A DNA stretch of 64,000 nucleotides, from the NCBI GenBank assembly GCA_027488855.1, contig JAIYAV010000021.1:1-64000 (forward strand), written 5' to 3'. The notes under the pieces were generated by a model. It saw only the letters and a program-made list of their open reading frames with translations, searched no databases and had not been told where the DNA came from. This DNA is from Saprospiraceae bacterium (GTDB taxonomy: Bacteria; Bacteroidota; Bacteroidia; Chitinophagales; Saprospiraceae). Position 1 is the first letter of the stretch. Each line of letters opens with the position of its first letter. This document shows positions 1 through 10,329 of this stretch, piece by piece. A program made the position numbers and the translations under genes.

Positions 1-122
1 CAACCGCATCCGCGGTTGTGAAACCATTTGGTACCGACTGACCCCGGACGACCGGGGCTATTATAAATTCAACCGCATCCGCGGTTTGTTCTATCAAAAA
101 TTTCGGATGACGAACTGTTTAC
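1..122. repeat. Hairpin-array repeat, copy 1 (partial)
   Basis: Three small hairpins follow one another: CAACCGC-ATCC-GCGGTTG (1-18), CCCCGG-ACGA-CCGGGG (42-57) and CAACCGC-ATCC-GCGGTT (70-86). A tail at 96-122 contains CGGATGACGAACTG. The same hairpins and tail occur in reverse orientation at 13428-13651, so this is a dispersed intergenic repeat family. The left end is cut by the window. Function is unknown; a transcribed structural element or a REP-like element are both possible. Confidence 0.85.
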
Positions 123-142
123 GCCCCTAAGAATTAGGGATA

Positions 143-982
143 ATGGATCAAGAATTAAACAGAGGTTTAATTATAGGAATTACAGGATGTTTAATATGTT
201 TACTTTTTGCCTATGGTGGGCGAAAGTCAATTGAAAAAATAGGTGTTGGACTTGCCTTAGGCTTTTTACTTTTTGGGTATTTCACCTTCCATTCCTATAA
301 TTTACTTTATTTCTACGATATTTCAATTGGTAAGACCCAAGGGACATACTATGCAGGGAAATCAGGTTATAAAATCGCTTATTCTTTTTCGTACAAAAAC
401 AAAATTTACAAATCAGGAGCTTCCATGGATTATGGAGCCAAAACAGAAAACGGGTATTACTATGTGCGCCTTTCAAAACAGTTCCCAAGCATCAATGAAA
501 TAGATTTTTCCAGCCCGGTTAAAGACAAAAAGAAACTTGATAGCCTCCACTTCATTGAATTTGAAAACCTTATTATTCAAAGAGATTACATTCCGAGAAC
601 AATGGTCGCCCAAAGAGTTAACTTTTACGACTCTCAACTATACCATGAAAAATCAAAATACTTTGGAAAAACCATTACTTATCGCAAAAACTATAAACTT
701 GTTTATCTTAGACAAGGTGATGGGTTGATAGGGCATGAAATCTTGATAACCTTCGACAATTTGAACCGGCAGATTGATGTCAAAACCTTCTTGTATTATT
801 GCACTTCTTGTGAAAAAGATGAGTTACTAGCCCATTTATCGTTTTCGAGCAGCAGTGAAGAATTTACCATCAAATATTTTCGCCCGGAAAATCCAAATGT
901 TCTTTCAAAAGAAGATGAAATAAAAACCTTGAAAGAAGAAGAATGGATAATTGATGAAAAGGGCTTTTTTGTGCTAAAATGA
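143..982 (+). CDS. Hypothetical membrane-anchored protein
   Basis: The 279-residue protein starts with two hydrophobic segments (about residues 8-25 and 33-53), followed by a roughly 225-residue soluble part rich in Tyr, Lys and Phe. I do not recognise the family. The ATG at 143 directly precedes the first membrane segment, so the start is plausible. The gene is clearly more AT-rich than tamB next door, which may reflect transfer or weak selection. It stands alone between the hairpin repeat and tamB, with no operon partner. The soluble part probably faces the periplasm, but topology is inferred only from hydrophobicity. Confidence 0.7.
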   Translation: MDQELNRGLIIGITGCLICLLFAYGGRKSIEKIGVGLALGFLLFGYFTFHSYNLLYFYDISIGKTQGTYYAGKSGYKIAYSFSYKNKIYKSGASMDYGAKTENGYYYVRLSKQFPSINEIDFSSPVKDKKKLDSLHFIEFENLIIQRDYIPRTMVAQRVNFYDSQLYHEKSKYFGKTITYRKNYKLVYLRQGDGLIGHEILITFDNLNRQIDVKTFLYYCTSCEKDELLAHLSFSSSSEEFTIKYFRPENPNVLSKEDEIKTLKEEEWIIDEKGFFVLK

Positions 983-1114
983 CTTATCCGAAAATCAAAC
1001 CAATTGTAACACAACTATTTACTACCAAGGAAGGTTAGATTAATAGTGGTTTTGTTTTGTGCAGCAAACTTAGCACCAATTTGCAGTCTGTCCATTCCTA
1101 TTCCGTGCTACCAA

Positions 1115-4100
1115 ATGATGCAACAAAAAAAAAGCAGACCACTTTTGGCCAAAATTGGCCGAGGAATCATTGTGCTTTTGTGCTCCTTTTTATTACTGCT
1201 TGCCGTATCGCTTTTGCTCCTCCAAATCAAAGCAGTCCAGGATTTCGCTAGAAAAAAAGTTGTCACTTACCTTGAACAAAAACTAGGTACTACCGTGGCC
1301 ATCCAGCGCTTGGATTTTACTTTTCCCAAGATGCTGGTTCTGGAAGGGGTATACCTGGCCGATCAAAACCAAGACACCCTGTTGGCTGGTCACCAATTGA
1401 AAGTAGACATTGACCTGTATCAGTTGCTCAGCAATCGGATTCAAATCAATGAGATCGTTTTAAAGGGCATTACGCTGAAGCTGAAGCGACCAAAATCCCA
1501 TCAGCCATTCAACTACCAATTCATCATAGATGCCTTTGCGAGTGAGGAAGAAACACCCGTCGAAGACAGCACAGCCCTGATTATGGCTGTCAAAAAAATG
1601 ACGCTGGACAATATCCACCTGATTTATTTGGATGCACTCACTGGGAATGACGTGGATGTGCAGCTAGATCATGCACAACTGAGTATGGCCCATATTGATC
1701 CAAACAAACTGGAATACGAAGTACCCCGCATCGCCATTCGGGGGTTAAGAGGTAGCGTTATACAAACCACTCCTTTGGAAATAGTTGCCATCAATACAAA
1801 TCCAGATGCTGAACTATCCAATGAAAAACCAGAATACATCAAATTCATCAATCAGGAAACGCGCCTCCAGGATGTAGATTTGGCTTACAGCAATGAAGAA
1901 GAGGCCCTGCAGACGAAGTTTACCTTTAAAGACCTGCAAGTTTTTCCCAAAACCATTGACCTGGAAAAAAACCTGATCGCTCTCCACAAACTGGAACTCA
2001 GTGGATTTACTGGCCGTATCGATCTGAATGCCAAAACCGAGACACAGGCAATTAAACTGACGACTCAAACCGACCAGGAAATAAGCACCGAGTATTCGCC
2101 TTGGAAATTCACCACAGCGGTTGTTTACCTCAACAACAACAACCTGATTTACAACGATAACACCCAAGCTCGCCAGCCACGCGGCATGGATTACGCCCAT
2201 TTAAACTTTCAAAACCTAACCATAGAAGGCAACAATTTTTTGTACAACCAGGATACCATTGCCCTAAAGATCAGCAAAGGGCAAATGGTGGAAGGCAGTG
2301 GATTTACCCTGCAACAATTGCAAGCAGACTTTCAATATACGGAACATGAAGTGCGTCTGGAAAAATTATGGCTCAAAACCCCAGGTTCCAGCATCCGGCG
2401 CAGAGCCATCATCAGCTATCCGTCCATCGCCGCGATTCAAGAGAAACCAGAGCTGATGGGCCTCAATTTGGACATTCAGGATAGCCGCATCCAAGTAAAA
2501 GACCTCCTGACCTTTGTACCTTATCTTGCCGACCAAGCGGTTTTTAAAAACCCTGAGGCAGTTCTTGAACTCAATACCCGCATGTGGGGAAGTCTGGCGC
2601 GATTGAATATCCCGGAATTGCAGTTCAGCGGTTTTGAAAACACCCAGGCCGACCTTTCCGGAACCGTCAACAATGCGACCGACCCCGATCATTTTTCAGT
2701 AGACCTCAACATTCGTCAATTCAGCACCAGCCGCAATGACGTCCTCCTCTTTGTACCACCCAATACCATTCCCGACAACATTACGCTGCCCGAAACGATG
2801 GCACTCAGCGGGTCAGTAAAAGGCAGCGCAGCAAAGCTGGACGCCGACCTTGACTTGACCACTTCCTTGGGTAGCGCCCAAGTGAATGGAAGTATCAGCA
2901 ATGCCGCCCGCTCCCAAAAAGCGGTCTACGCTGGCACCATTGCCGTACAAGCCTTGCAGGTAGGCAACATCATCCAACAGCCAGAAACGATGGGGCTGCT
3001 CAGCGCCAATTTTGCAGTGGAAGGAAAAGGGTATGATCAAAAAACAGCCAATGTGCACCTTAAAGGGGCCATCACCAGTCTCCTCTACAACAAATATACC
3101 TACCGCAATTTTCAGATGGATGCCACTTTGGATAGGCAACAGTTTGACCTACGTGGGGGTATGAAAGACCCAAATCTGCACTTTACAGTTCAGGCCGAAG
3201 GGGAGTTGGGCGGAGCTTACCCATGTTTTGCCGCAACGCTAAACATTGACAGCATAAAGACCGGCCCACTAAACCTGACTACCGACCCAATCGTTTATCG
3301 GGGCATTATCCATGCGGATGTTCCAGCCTTGAATCTGGATAGTTTGAATGGACACTTGTATTTGCTCAATTCCTTGTTGGTCAGCAACGATCAACGGGCA
3401 GCGATTGACTCCGTTGAGTTGGTCGCCAGGTACAAAAACGGCCAACAGTCGCTGAACCTGAGCACCGATTTTGCACGCGCCAGCCTGATTGGCAAGTACA
3501 AACTGACCCAATTGGGAGACATTTTTATCCAGGCCATCCAACCTTATTATGCCATCACGGATAGTACAAGCGCTGACAGTACGCTGGTGTATGATTTTAC
3601 CATTCAGGCCGCCGTCACTAATCATGCCGCTATCCAGGCTTTTTTACCCGATTTGCAGCATATGGATGACCTTTCCCTTGATGCCCATTTTTCCAATCAC
3701 GATGGATGGAATGCCCATTTAAGCTCACCCAATATTGCGTATGGAACCAATCGAATGATCGGGCTTAACTTAGACGCAGAAACCCAGGGTGATCACATTC
3801 GATTCAAGTCCAGTGTAGCGGAAATCGGTAATGGCGACATCTTCGTTGTGAAAAACACCCAACTGCGGGCAAATATCGCCAACAATGAGGTAGACTTTGC
3901 ATTGGGGATCGATGATCAATCCAAACGCGACAAATACCGCTTATCTGGGCTCTTTGCTCAGGAATCGGGAGGGTTTTATGCCCTGTCGCTTCATCCAGAT
4001 AGTTTATTGCTGAATTACGAGCCTTGGACGATCGATGGCGACAATCAGATTCGCTTCAGTCCCACTCAGGTCAATGCCCAGCATTTTGATTTGAGTAAAA

Positions 4101-6286
4101 ACAATCAACACCTGAGCATCAATAGCCGCGACAACAGTGCCAATAGCCCGCTGGAAGTACTGTTTGACAAATTTCGCCTATCTACACTAACGGGGTTCGT
4201 GCAGGTGGATTCTTTGTTTGCGGATGGCACCCTCAATGGAAACATCGTCTTGAATGACATCACCAAGCAATTGAACTTCACGAGCGACTTAACCATCAGC
4301 AACCTGGCCGTGCAAGGAGATACCATCGGCGACATCAATGCTAAAATAAGTAACCCGAAGGCCGATGTTTTTGCCACCGATGTCAGCGTCAAAGGGCGTG
4401 GCAACGATGTAGCGCTCACTGGTAACTATTACCTCAAAACGGAAGACAAGAGTACCATGGACTTTAACCTGGCCATCAAAAGTTTGCAATGGAGCACGCT
4501 GGAAGGCATCAGTATGGGGGCCATCAGCAATGGAAAAGGATACCTAACCGGCAATGTAAAAATTGGCAATAAACCCACTTCCCCCGACCTTGCTGGCCTA
4601 CTTGGTTTCAACGAGACCAGCATGGTCATCAGCATGCTCAACAGTGAGTATAAAATTGACAATGAACAAATCATCGCAGTAGAAAACAAGGGGCTACGGT
4701 TCAACTCTTTCACCATCCGCGATTCCTCCGAAAACAGGCTTACCATCAATGGCGTAGCCAACACAACCAACTATTTGAACTACAACTTTGACCTGAGCCT
4801 ACAGGCCAAAAACTTTAGGGCGCTGAATACCACCAAAAAGAACAATGACATGTATTACGGCCAGGTCTTTTTTGATACCAATCTAAAAATCACGGGTACC
4901 GAGACTGCGCCGATAGTAGACGGTACCCTACGCATCAATGAACTCACCCGCCTCACCGCCGTGATCCCACAAGAGCAGCCTGGAGTGGTGGAACGCGACG
5001 GGATTGTGGTTTTTGTGGACAAAGATGCGCCCCTGAATGACGCTTTGTTCTTGACCCAAAAAGAAAAACTCAACACCACCAATCTTCTTGGAATGGATGT
5101 GTCGGTCAACATTGAAATAGACAAAAAAGCGATCCTGAATTTGGTCATCGATGAAGGCAATGGTGATTTTCTCCGCCTACAAGGAGAAGCGGTGCTGAAC
5201 GGGGGAGTCGACAAAAGTGGAAAAATAACCCTCACGGGGTCTTATGAATTGGATGAGGGTGCCTACGAGATGTCCTTCAATTTTCTCCGTCGGCGTTTTG
5301 ACATTCAAAAAGGCAGTAAAATCACTTGGATTGGCGAACCCACCAATGCCCTGGTAGACATCACGGCGGTGTACATTGCCAATACCTCGGCAGTTGAGCT
5401 GGTTCAGGATCAGATTTCTGCTGCCAAAACTGACCTCCGTTACCACCAGAAATTGCCCTTTGCCGTATACCTGAATATGGATGGATCACTGATGCAACCG
5501 ACCCTCACCTTCGACATTGTATTACCGGAAGAAAGCACATTGCGCATCGACAATCAAATTGCTGGGCAGGTAGAAATGCGCCTCAATCAGCTCAAAGCCG
5601 AACCTTCCGAGCTCAACAAACAGGTTTTTGCTTTGCTCTTGCTGAATAGATTCATCTCGGAAAATCCGTTTGAAAGTGCAGACGGAATCCTCAATGCGGG
5701 GACCCTGGCTCGCCAGAGTGTCAGCAAAATGTTGACCGAACAATTGAACAACCTCGCCAGTGGTTTGATCGCTGGAGTGGACCTCAATTTTGACATCGTT
5801 TCGTCGGAGGACTATACTTCGGGCAGTTTGCAAAATAAAACCGACCTGAACATTGGTGTCTCCAAACGTTTGTTGAACGACAGGTTGAACGTATCCATTG
5901 GTACCAACCTTGAACTCGAAGGAGGCCGCCAAAGCAATGAAACAGGCACCGGAGGCAGTAGCGCTTCGCCCAATCTAAACATCGAATACTTCCTCTCTCA
6001 GGATGGAACTTACTTGTTGAGGGCCTATCGGCGCAACCAATATGAAGGAGTAATCTATGGTTATGTGATCGAAACAGGGATCGGCTTTGTACTTTCGGTG
6101 GATTACGACCAATTCAAAGAAATTTTTGAGCGCAGAAAGTTAAAGCGCAAAGCGACCAAAGAAAGAAAAGCAATAGAACAGCACAACAGCCCTTCCGAAA
6201 AGCCAGCCAATCCACCTACAAACCAGAAAGAAGACCTGGATCCTGCTTTTATTGACACTTCCAGAAAGCCTGAAGATGAAGAATAA
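1115..6286 (+). CDS. tamB: TamB-like translocation and assembly module protein (DUF490)
   Basis: A very large protein (about 1723 residues from the chosen ATG) with one N-terminal membrane anchor (about residues 17-37). A long periplasmic body of repetitive beta-strands follows (AsmA/TamB-type bridge), then a TamB/DUF490 C-terminal domain at roughly residues 1250-1610. A charged Lys/Arg/Pro tail ends the protein. In the family it spans the periplasm and works with an Omp85 partner in outer-membrane protein assembly or lipid transfer. The frame is open from a GTG at 1046, but the double ATG at 1115/1118 directly before the Lys-rich start and membrane segment is the better start. The 3' end overlaps the next gene by 11 bp, so the two are translationally coupled. 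Confidence 0.93.
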   Translation: MMQQKKSRPLLAKIGRGIIVLLCSFLLLLAVSLLLLQIKAVQDFARKKVVTYLEQKLGTTVAIQRLDFTFPKMLVLEGVYLADQNQDTLLAGHQLKVDIDLYQLLSNRIQINEIVLKGITLKLKRPKSHQPFNYQFIIDAFASEEETPVEDSTALIMAVKKMTLDNIHLIYLDALTGNDVDVQLDHAQLSMAHIDPNKLEYEVPRIAIRGLRGSVIQTTPLEIVAINTNPDAELSNEKPEYIKFINQETRLQDVDLAYSNEEEALQTKFTFKDLQVFPKTIDLEKNLIALHKLELSGFTGRIDLNAKTETQAIKLTTQTDQEISTEYSPWKFTTAVVYLNNNNLIYNDNTQARQPRGMDYAHLNFQNLTIEGNNFLYNQDTIALKISKGQMVEGSGFTLQQLQADFQYTEHEVRLEKLWLKTPGSSIRRRAIISYPSIAAIQEKPELMGLNLDIQDSRIQVKDLLTFVPYLADQAVFKNPEAVLELNTRMWGSLARLNIPELQFSGFENTQADLSGTVNNATDPDHFSVDLNIRQFSTSRNDVLLFVPPNTIPDNITLPETMALSGSVKGSAAKLDADLDLTTSLGSAQVNGSISNAARSQKAVYAGTIAVQALQVGNIIQQPETMGLLSANFAVEGKGYDQKTANVHLKGAITSLLYNKYTYRNFQMDATLDRQQFDLRGGMKDPNLHFTVQAEGELGGAYPCFAATLNIDSIKTGPLNLTTDPIVYRGIIHADVPALNLDSLNGHLYLLNSLLVSNDQRAAIDSVELVARYKNGQQSLNLSTDFARASLIGKYKLTQLGDIFIQAIQPYYAITDSTSADSTLVYDFTIQAAVTNHAAIQAFLPDLQHMDDLSLDAHFSNHDGWNAHLSSPNIAYGTNRMIGLNLDAETQGDHIRFKSSVAEIGNGDIFVVKNTQLRANIANNEVDFALGIDDQSKRDKYRLSGLFAQESGGFYALSLHPDSLLLNYEPWTIDGDNQIRFSPTQVNAQHFDLSKNNQHLSINSRDNSANSPLEVLFDKFRLSTLTGFVQVDSLFADGTLNGNIVLNDITKQLNFTSDLTISNLAVQGDTIGDINAKISNPKADVFATDVSVKGRGNDVALTGNYYLKTEDKSTMDFNLAIKSLQWSTLEGISMGAISNGKGYLTGNVKIGNKPTSPDLAGLLGFNETSMVISMLNSEYKIDNEQIIAVENKGLRFNSFTIRDSSENRLTINGVANTTNYLNYNFDLSLQAKNFRALNTTKKNNDMYYGQVFFDTNLKITGTETAPIVDGTLRINELTRLTAVIPQEQPGVVERDGIVVFVDKDAPLNDALFLTQKEKLNTTNLLGMDVSVNIEIDKKAILNLVIDEGNGDFLRLQGEAVLNGGVDKSGKITLTGSYELDEGAYEMSFNFLRRRFDIQKGSKITWIGEPTNALVDITAVYIANTSAVELVQDQISAAKTDLRYHQKLPFAVYLNMDGSLMQPTLTFDIVLPEESTLRIDNQIAGQVEMRLNQLKAEPSELNKQVFALLLLNRFISENPFESADGILNAGTLARQSVSKMLTEQLNNLASGLIAGVDLNFDIVSSEDYTSGSLQNKTDLNIGVSKRLLNDRLNVSIGTNLELEGGRQSNETGTGGSSASPNLNIEYFLSQDGTYLLRAYRRNQYEGVIYGYVIETGIGFVLSVDYDQFKEIFERRKLKRKATKERKAIEQHNSPSEKPANPPTNQKEDLDPAFIDTSRKPEDEE

Positions 6287-8543
6287 GCGCATTGTTCCCT
6301 GGCTCTATACCTTCATGGCAACCCTAGCCCTATTGCTGACAGGCTGCAGCACGACCAAATCTGTTCCCAAAAATGACGCACTATATACTGGTGCAAGGAT
6401 AAAAATGTCCCGCACTGAGATTCCTTCCAAGCAAAAAAAAGCCCTACAGAGTACCCTGGAAGACCTCACCAGACCCAAGCCCAATAGCCGGGTTTTGGGT
6501 ATGCCCTTTAAACTGTGGATGTACAACCTGGGCAGTAAAAAAGGCCTGGGCGCCTGGTTGCGCCGCAAATACGGCGAAGCACCAGTTTTGCTCAGCGCCG
6601 TAAAACTGGGTCGCAACGCTGGAATATTGGACAATTACCTCGAAAACCGGGGCTTCTTTCAGGCAAAAGTGCAGGGGGACACCACGGTGAAGGGCAAAAA
6701 GGCCAGCGCAGAATATACTGTAAGCACTGGGCCTGAATATAAAATCAAAAGTATTACTTTTCCTGCCGATAGTGGCATCCTAGGAACTGCCATTCGCACT
6801 ACACAGCCCAAAATACTCTTGGTGCCAGGTGCTCCTTTTAACCTGGACTTGATCAAAGGGGAAAGAACTCGGATCGACATTGAGTTAAAAGAAAAGGGAT
6901 TTTACTATTTCAGCGGCGAATACCTCCTCATCGAAACTGATAGCACCATCGGCAATTACGAAGTAGACTTGTACATTCAGATAAAACCGGAAGCTCCTGC
7001 CGAAGCCAGGCAAACCTATGAGATCAAAAACGTTTACATTTATCCCAATTACAACCTATCCACCATCAGCCCGGATACCAGCCTGGCCAATGCCGAATTG
7101 TATGAAGGAGGCTATTATGTCATCGACTCTTCCAAACTATTTCGGCAGCGGGTTTTTGAACAAAGCATGCAATTTCTGCCGGGTGATTTGTACAGCCGAA
7201 AAGAGCACAATACCACTCTCAGTTGGCTGATCAACCTGGGGAGTTTTAAGTTTGTGAAAAATCGCTTTGAATCGGTACTGGACAGCAATGAAGCCAAATT
7301 AAACGCATTTTATTACCTCACTCCACTGCCCAAACAATCCTTGCGGGCAGAACTTACCGGAACCTCAAAGACCAACAACCTCGTTGGTTCACAAATAACG
7401 CTAGGTTGGAGGCACCGCAATATTTTTCGAGGCGCTGAACATTTGTCGCTGAACTTATTCGGCAGCACCGAAGTGCAGGTCAGCGGAAATTTTGGGAAAT
7501 CAAATCCGGATCGGGTAGGAGGGGAGCTTACCTTGAGCATCCCTCGTTTCGTCGTTCCTTTTTTGGACATTCGGGGGCGTAGTGAATTTGTGCCCAGAAC
7601 CAACCTGCAATTGGGTTATGAATTGTTAAATAGACAAAATTTATACACGCTCAACAGCTTTCGCGGCAACTTGGGGTATACCTGGAAAGAAAATCTGCAA
7701 AAAGAACATCAGCTCAATCCCTTTACTTTCAATTATGTAAGGCCACTTTCCATTGCTCAACAGTATCTGGATAGCATCGCAAAATACCCTTCACTGGCCA
7801 AAATTGTGGAGGAGCAATTTATAGTCGGTGCCAACTACAATTACAACTACAATGAACTCGCTGGCTCCAATCGACGGACGGGTATTTATTTCAATGGGCT
7901 ATTGGACATCGCGGGGAATATTGCCGGATTGGTAAATGGTTCCAACTGGAAAAATGGTGAAGTAGGGACTTTATTTGGGGTGAAATTCGCCCAATTTGCC
8001 AAGGCAGAAATAGACTTGCGCTACTACAAACGAACCGACCAGCGCAGTCAATGGGTCAACCGCCTCATCCTGGGCTTTGGCTACCCTTATGGCAATAGCC
8101 AACAATTGCCCTTTGTCAAACAGTTTTTCTCGGGGGGAAACAATAGCCTGCGGGGCTTCCGTAGCCGTACCGTTGGCCCAGGGCGTTATATTCCACCGAA
8201 TCGGAACAATCCGGCAGTATTGTTTTTACCCGATCAGTCGGGTGACCTCAAACTTGAATTCAATTCCGAATACCGATCCAAGTTGTTCAGCATTGCCGAA
8301 GGGGCTTTGTTTGTCGATGCCGGAAATGTATGGCTCTTGAATGAAGATCCACTAAAACCGGGCGCACAATTCAGTAGCAATTTTTTGAAAGAACTGGCCG
8401 TCGATGCGGGCTTTGGCCTCCGACTGGATTTTACCATCCTGTTGCTTCGCCTGGATTTTGCTTTTCCGCTAAAAGTGCCTTACCTCGACAAAATCCCCAA
8501 CAACAACATGGTGTTTAACCTCGCCATCGGATATCCTTTTTGA
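6276..8543 (+). CDS. tamL: TamL: lipoprotein Omp85 (BamA/TamA family) partner of TamB
   Basis: The 755-residue protein begins with a lipoprotein signal (lipobox LLTGC, Cys24). POTRA-like modules follow, then a C-terminal 16-strand-type Omp85 barrel ending in the aromatic-rich YPF. The barrel contains the GGNNSLRGFRSRTVGPG stretch (about residues 615-635), the Omp85 loop-6 VRGF-like motif. Having both a lipid anchor and a TamA architecture is the known Bacteroidota variant called TamL. The ATG at 6276 is preferred over an in-frame TTG at 6252 because the signal peptide starts there. Its overlap with tamB supports a functional pair at the outer membrane. Confidence 0.92.
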   Translation: MKNKRIVPWLYTFMATLALLLTGCSTTKSVPKNDALYTGARIKMSRTEIPSKQKKALQSTLEDLTRPKPNSRVLGMPFKLWMYNLGSKKGLGAWLRRKYGEAPVLLSAVKLGRNAGILDNYLENRGFFQAKVQGDTTVKGKKASAEYTVSTGPEYKIKSITFPADSGILGTAIRTTQPKILLVPGAPFNLDLIKGERTRIDIELKEKGFYYFSGEYLLIETDSTIGNYEVDLYIQIKPEAPAEARQTYEIKNVYIYPNYNLSTISPDTSLANAELYEGGYYVIDSSKLFRQRVFEQSMQFLPGDLYSRKEHNTTLSWLINLGSFKFVKNRFESVLDSNEAKLNAFYYLTPLPKQSLRAELTGTSKTNNLVGSQITLGWRHRNIFRGAEHLSLNLFGSTEVQVSGNFGKSNPDRVGGELTLSIPRFVVPFLDIRGRSEFVPRTNLQLGYELLNRQNLYTLNSFRGNLGYTWKENLQKEHQLNPFTFNYVRPLSIAQQYLDSIAKYPSLAKIVEEQFIVGANYNYNYNELAGSNRRTGIYFNGLLDIAGNIAGLVNGSNWKNGEVGTLFGVKFAQFAKAEIDLRYYKRTDQRSQWVNRLILGFGYPYGNSQQLPFVKQFFSGGNNSLRGFRSRTVGPGRYIPPNRNNPAVLFLPDQSGDLKLEFNSEYRSKLFSIAEGALFVDAGNVWLLNEDPLKPGAQFSSNFLKELAVDAGFGLRLDFTILLLRLDFAFPLKVPYLDKIPNNNMVFNLAIGYPF

Positions 8544-8555
8544 GATTACTCATGC

Positions 8556-9119
8556 CTAGCTTTTTTCAATAAAAGCATAACAAACCATGTGGCAAATCCC
8601 CATGTGGGCATCTTCCACCCGCCCATAATGGGTCTCGTCAACGGCGATGACAAAATCAGCCAAATCGGCCAATTGGCAAGGGCGGGAACTGACCAGTGCG
8701 ATCACAAAGACCCCATGCGCCTTTGCCCATTTGGCGGCTTTAACCAGATTGGGCGAATTGCCGCTCACACTCAAGAGCATCAAGAGATCACCAGTTTGGG
8801 CGAAGTTCATCAATTGCCGTACATAGATGTCTTCATAAGAATAATCATTCCCCAACGCAGTAATCCAGGAAAGGTGTTCATTGAGCGACATCCCTTTGAA
8901 GGGTTTGTCCATTTTGTCGGAAGCGGCTTTGCTCAGGTCGGTGATGAAGTGTGAAGCATTGGTGGCGCTTCCGCCATTGCCACAGACAAACATTTGGCGA
9001 TTTTCTGCCCAGGCTTTTTCATAAATGGCGATGAGTTCCGCAATCTTTGCCTGTGGGAGATTGGCGATGAGTCGCTGGTGTTTTTCCAGGTAATCGGCTA
9101 TGAATGAGTCAGTATTCAT
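8556..9119 (-). CDS. SIS-domain sugar isomerase, GmhA/DiaA-like
   Basis: A single SIS domain of 187 residues. It shows the phosphosugar-binding stretch CGNGGSATNASHF (about residues 46-58) and the second loop LLSVSGNSPNL (about 115-125), both typical of phosphoheptose isomerase-like proteins. The C-terminal YGRVEDAHMGICHMVCYAF helix supplies a His-rich segment. Substrate cannot be told from sequence, and GmhA itself is not certain because no heptose genes are nearby. It lies downstream of a ROK kinase and an MFS transporter on the same strand, so it may isomerise the phosphosugar the kinase makes. The 269-bp gap upstream contains a nested palindrome, so cotranscription is uncertain. Confidence 0.82.
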   Translation of the reverse strand: MNTDSFIADYLEKHQRLIANLPQAKIAELIAIYEKAWAENRQMFVCGNGGSATNASHFITDLSKAASDKMDKPFKGMSLNEHLSWITALGNDYSYEDIYVRQLMNFAQTGDLLMLLSVSGNSPNLVKAAKWAKAHGVFVIALVSSRPCQLADLADFVIAVDETHYGRVEDAHMGICHMVCYAFIEKS

Positions 9120-9172
9120 GTGGTATTGAGTTTATTCCACCTGAATAGATTGATTGTCTATTTTCAACTTTG

Positions 9173-9353
9173 CCGAAAGCCCCATAGGGGCGAAATGTGG
9201 GTAGAAATAATCCGTTACCACCTATTTCAAGTCCCTTTAGAGACGAAATGTGGGTTGTTTCGATCAAGAATACCCATATTTCGTCCCTAAAGGGACTCTA
9301 AAACGACTTGAAACCTCCTTAGCTAACCATATTTCGCCCCTCTGGGGCTTCCG
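9173..9353. repeat. Nested palindromic intergenic repeat
   Basis: An outer pair (about 9173-9203 and 9322-9353) shares the core GCCCC-ATAGGGGCGAAATGTGG and its complement, a motif built like the ATTTCGCCCC-type repeats of this phylum. Nested inside is a second pair, about 9229-9255 and 9272-9298, with core AGTCCCTTTAG..GACGAAAT and its complement. Both pairs carry the same half-motif GACGAAATGTGGGT/GCGAAATGTGGGT, so one element appears to have inserted into another copy. It separates the ROK kinase from the SIS gene. Confidence 0.8.
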
Positions 9354-9388
9354 GTTAGTCAAAATTTGACCAACAAAATTCAGATGAG

Positions 9389-10300
9389 TTATATTTTTTG
9401 ATTCAGCAGGCACAATGCACCCACCAGAACAGTTTCTTCCTTGAGTTCAGCCAACGCGACCAGAGGCCCCGGCTGAAACGCCTTGACCAAATACTTCGGC
9501 AACGCCTCTTGCACGTGCACGCGCAGCGCCTCACCAATCAACGAAACGCCCCCGCCCAATACAATGACTTGTGGATTGAACAAATGTACCACATGCGAAA
9601 GCCCCCAAGCCAGGGTATCAGCATATTCCCGGAGCAATTCAGCGGCATGCGGGTCGCCTTGGGATAAAGCGGGTAATAAAAACTGAGCTTCTCCAGATTG
9701 TTGAGAACCAACCAATTGTTTGAGCGGCGATTCGGCTGGCAAACCGGGCAGCAGCCCCCGAATTTTGGCATCCAAAGCCCAACCCGAACAAAAAGATTCC
9801 AAAGAATTCCCCTCACGATCCAACTGTAAAAGCCCAACTTCCGCCTCGCCAGGAGCATTGCCGTGGTACAACGCGCCATTACAAACCAAACCTCCACCAA
9901 CTCCACTGCCTAAAGTAATGTAAAAGACCTGTTTATAACCTTTTCCTGCGCCAAAATGGGCTTCGCCAAGGGCGGCAACATTGGCATCATTGTCCATCCA
10001 AACAGAAGCATCAAAACGGTCTTTAAACCATTGCAGCAGTTCAAAACCCGACCAGCCGCCAATTTGATGGGAGGTGGCAATGACTCCAGTAGCACAATTG
10101 ACTGGCCCGCCAAAACCAATCCCAATGCGGCTGGCAGGGTAGGGGAGTGCCCTTAAAGTTTGTTCGATTTGGGCCAAAATCCCGCTGGCCCCCTGGGCTT
10201 TATCGACCCGGTAGCGGTAAATTTGCTCAATTTTACCAGTACTGGGATCACCAGTAGCCACTTGTAATTTGGTGCCGCCAATTTCGATGCCTACATCCAT
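9389..10300 (-). CDS. ROK-family sugar kinase (glucokinase-like)
   Basis: The 303-residue protein has the N-terminal phosphate loop VGIEIGGTKLQVATGD (about residues 3-18), the catalytic-region motif WMDNDANVAALGEAHFG (Asp near residue 104) and the GSGVGGGLV adenine/phosphate loop. It would phosphorylate a hexose or amino sugar in the cytoplasm. Odd point: the zinc site CxCGxxGCxE normally found in ROK kinases is absent. The corresponding segment (SLESFCSGWALD) keeps a single Cys. It follows the MFS gene by 29 bp, so transporter and kinase are probably one transcript. The exact sugar is unknown. Confidence 0.87.
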   Translation of the reverse strand: MDVGIEIGGTKLQVATGDPSTGKIEQIYRYRVDKAQGASGILAQIEQTLRALPYPASRIGIGFGGPVNCATGVIATSHQIGGWSGFELLQWFKDRFDASVWMDNDANVAALGEAHFGAGKGYKQVFYITLGSGVGGGLVCNGALYHGNAPGEAEVGLLQLDREGNSLESFCSGWALDAKIRGLLPGLPAESPLKQLVGSQQSGEAQFLLPALSQGDPHAAELLREYADTLAWGLSHVVHLFNPQVIVLGGGVSLIGEALRVHVQEALPKYLVKAFQPGPLVALAELKEETVLVGALCLLNQKI

Positions 10301-10329
10301 TGTTGTTTAAGGACTAATCGCGTTCAACT

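Noticed and set aside
8556-9119. Assignment of the SIS protein as GmhA
   Set aside because: The motifs fit several SIS subfamilies, and no heptose or LPS genes are nearby to choose GmhA.
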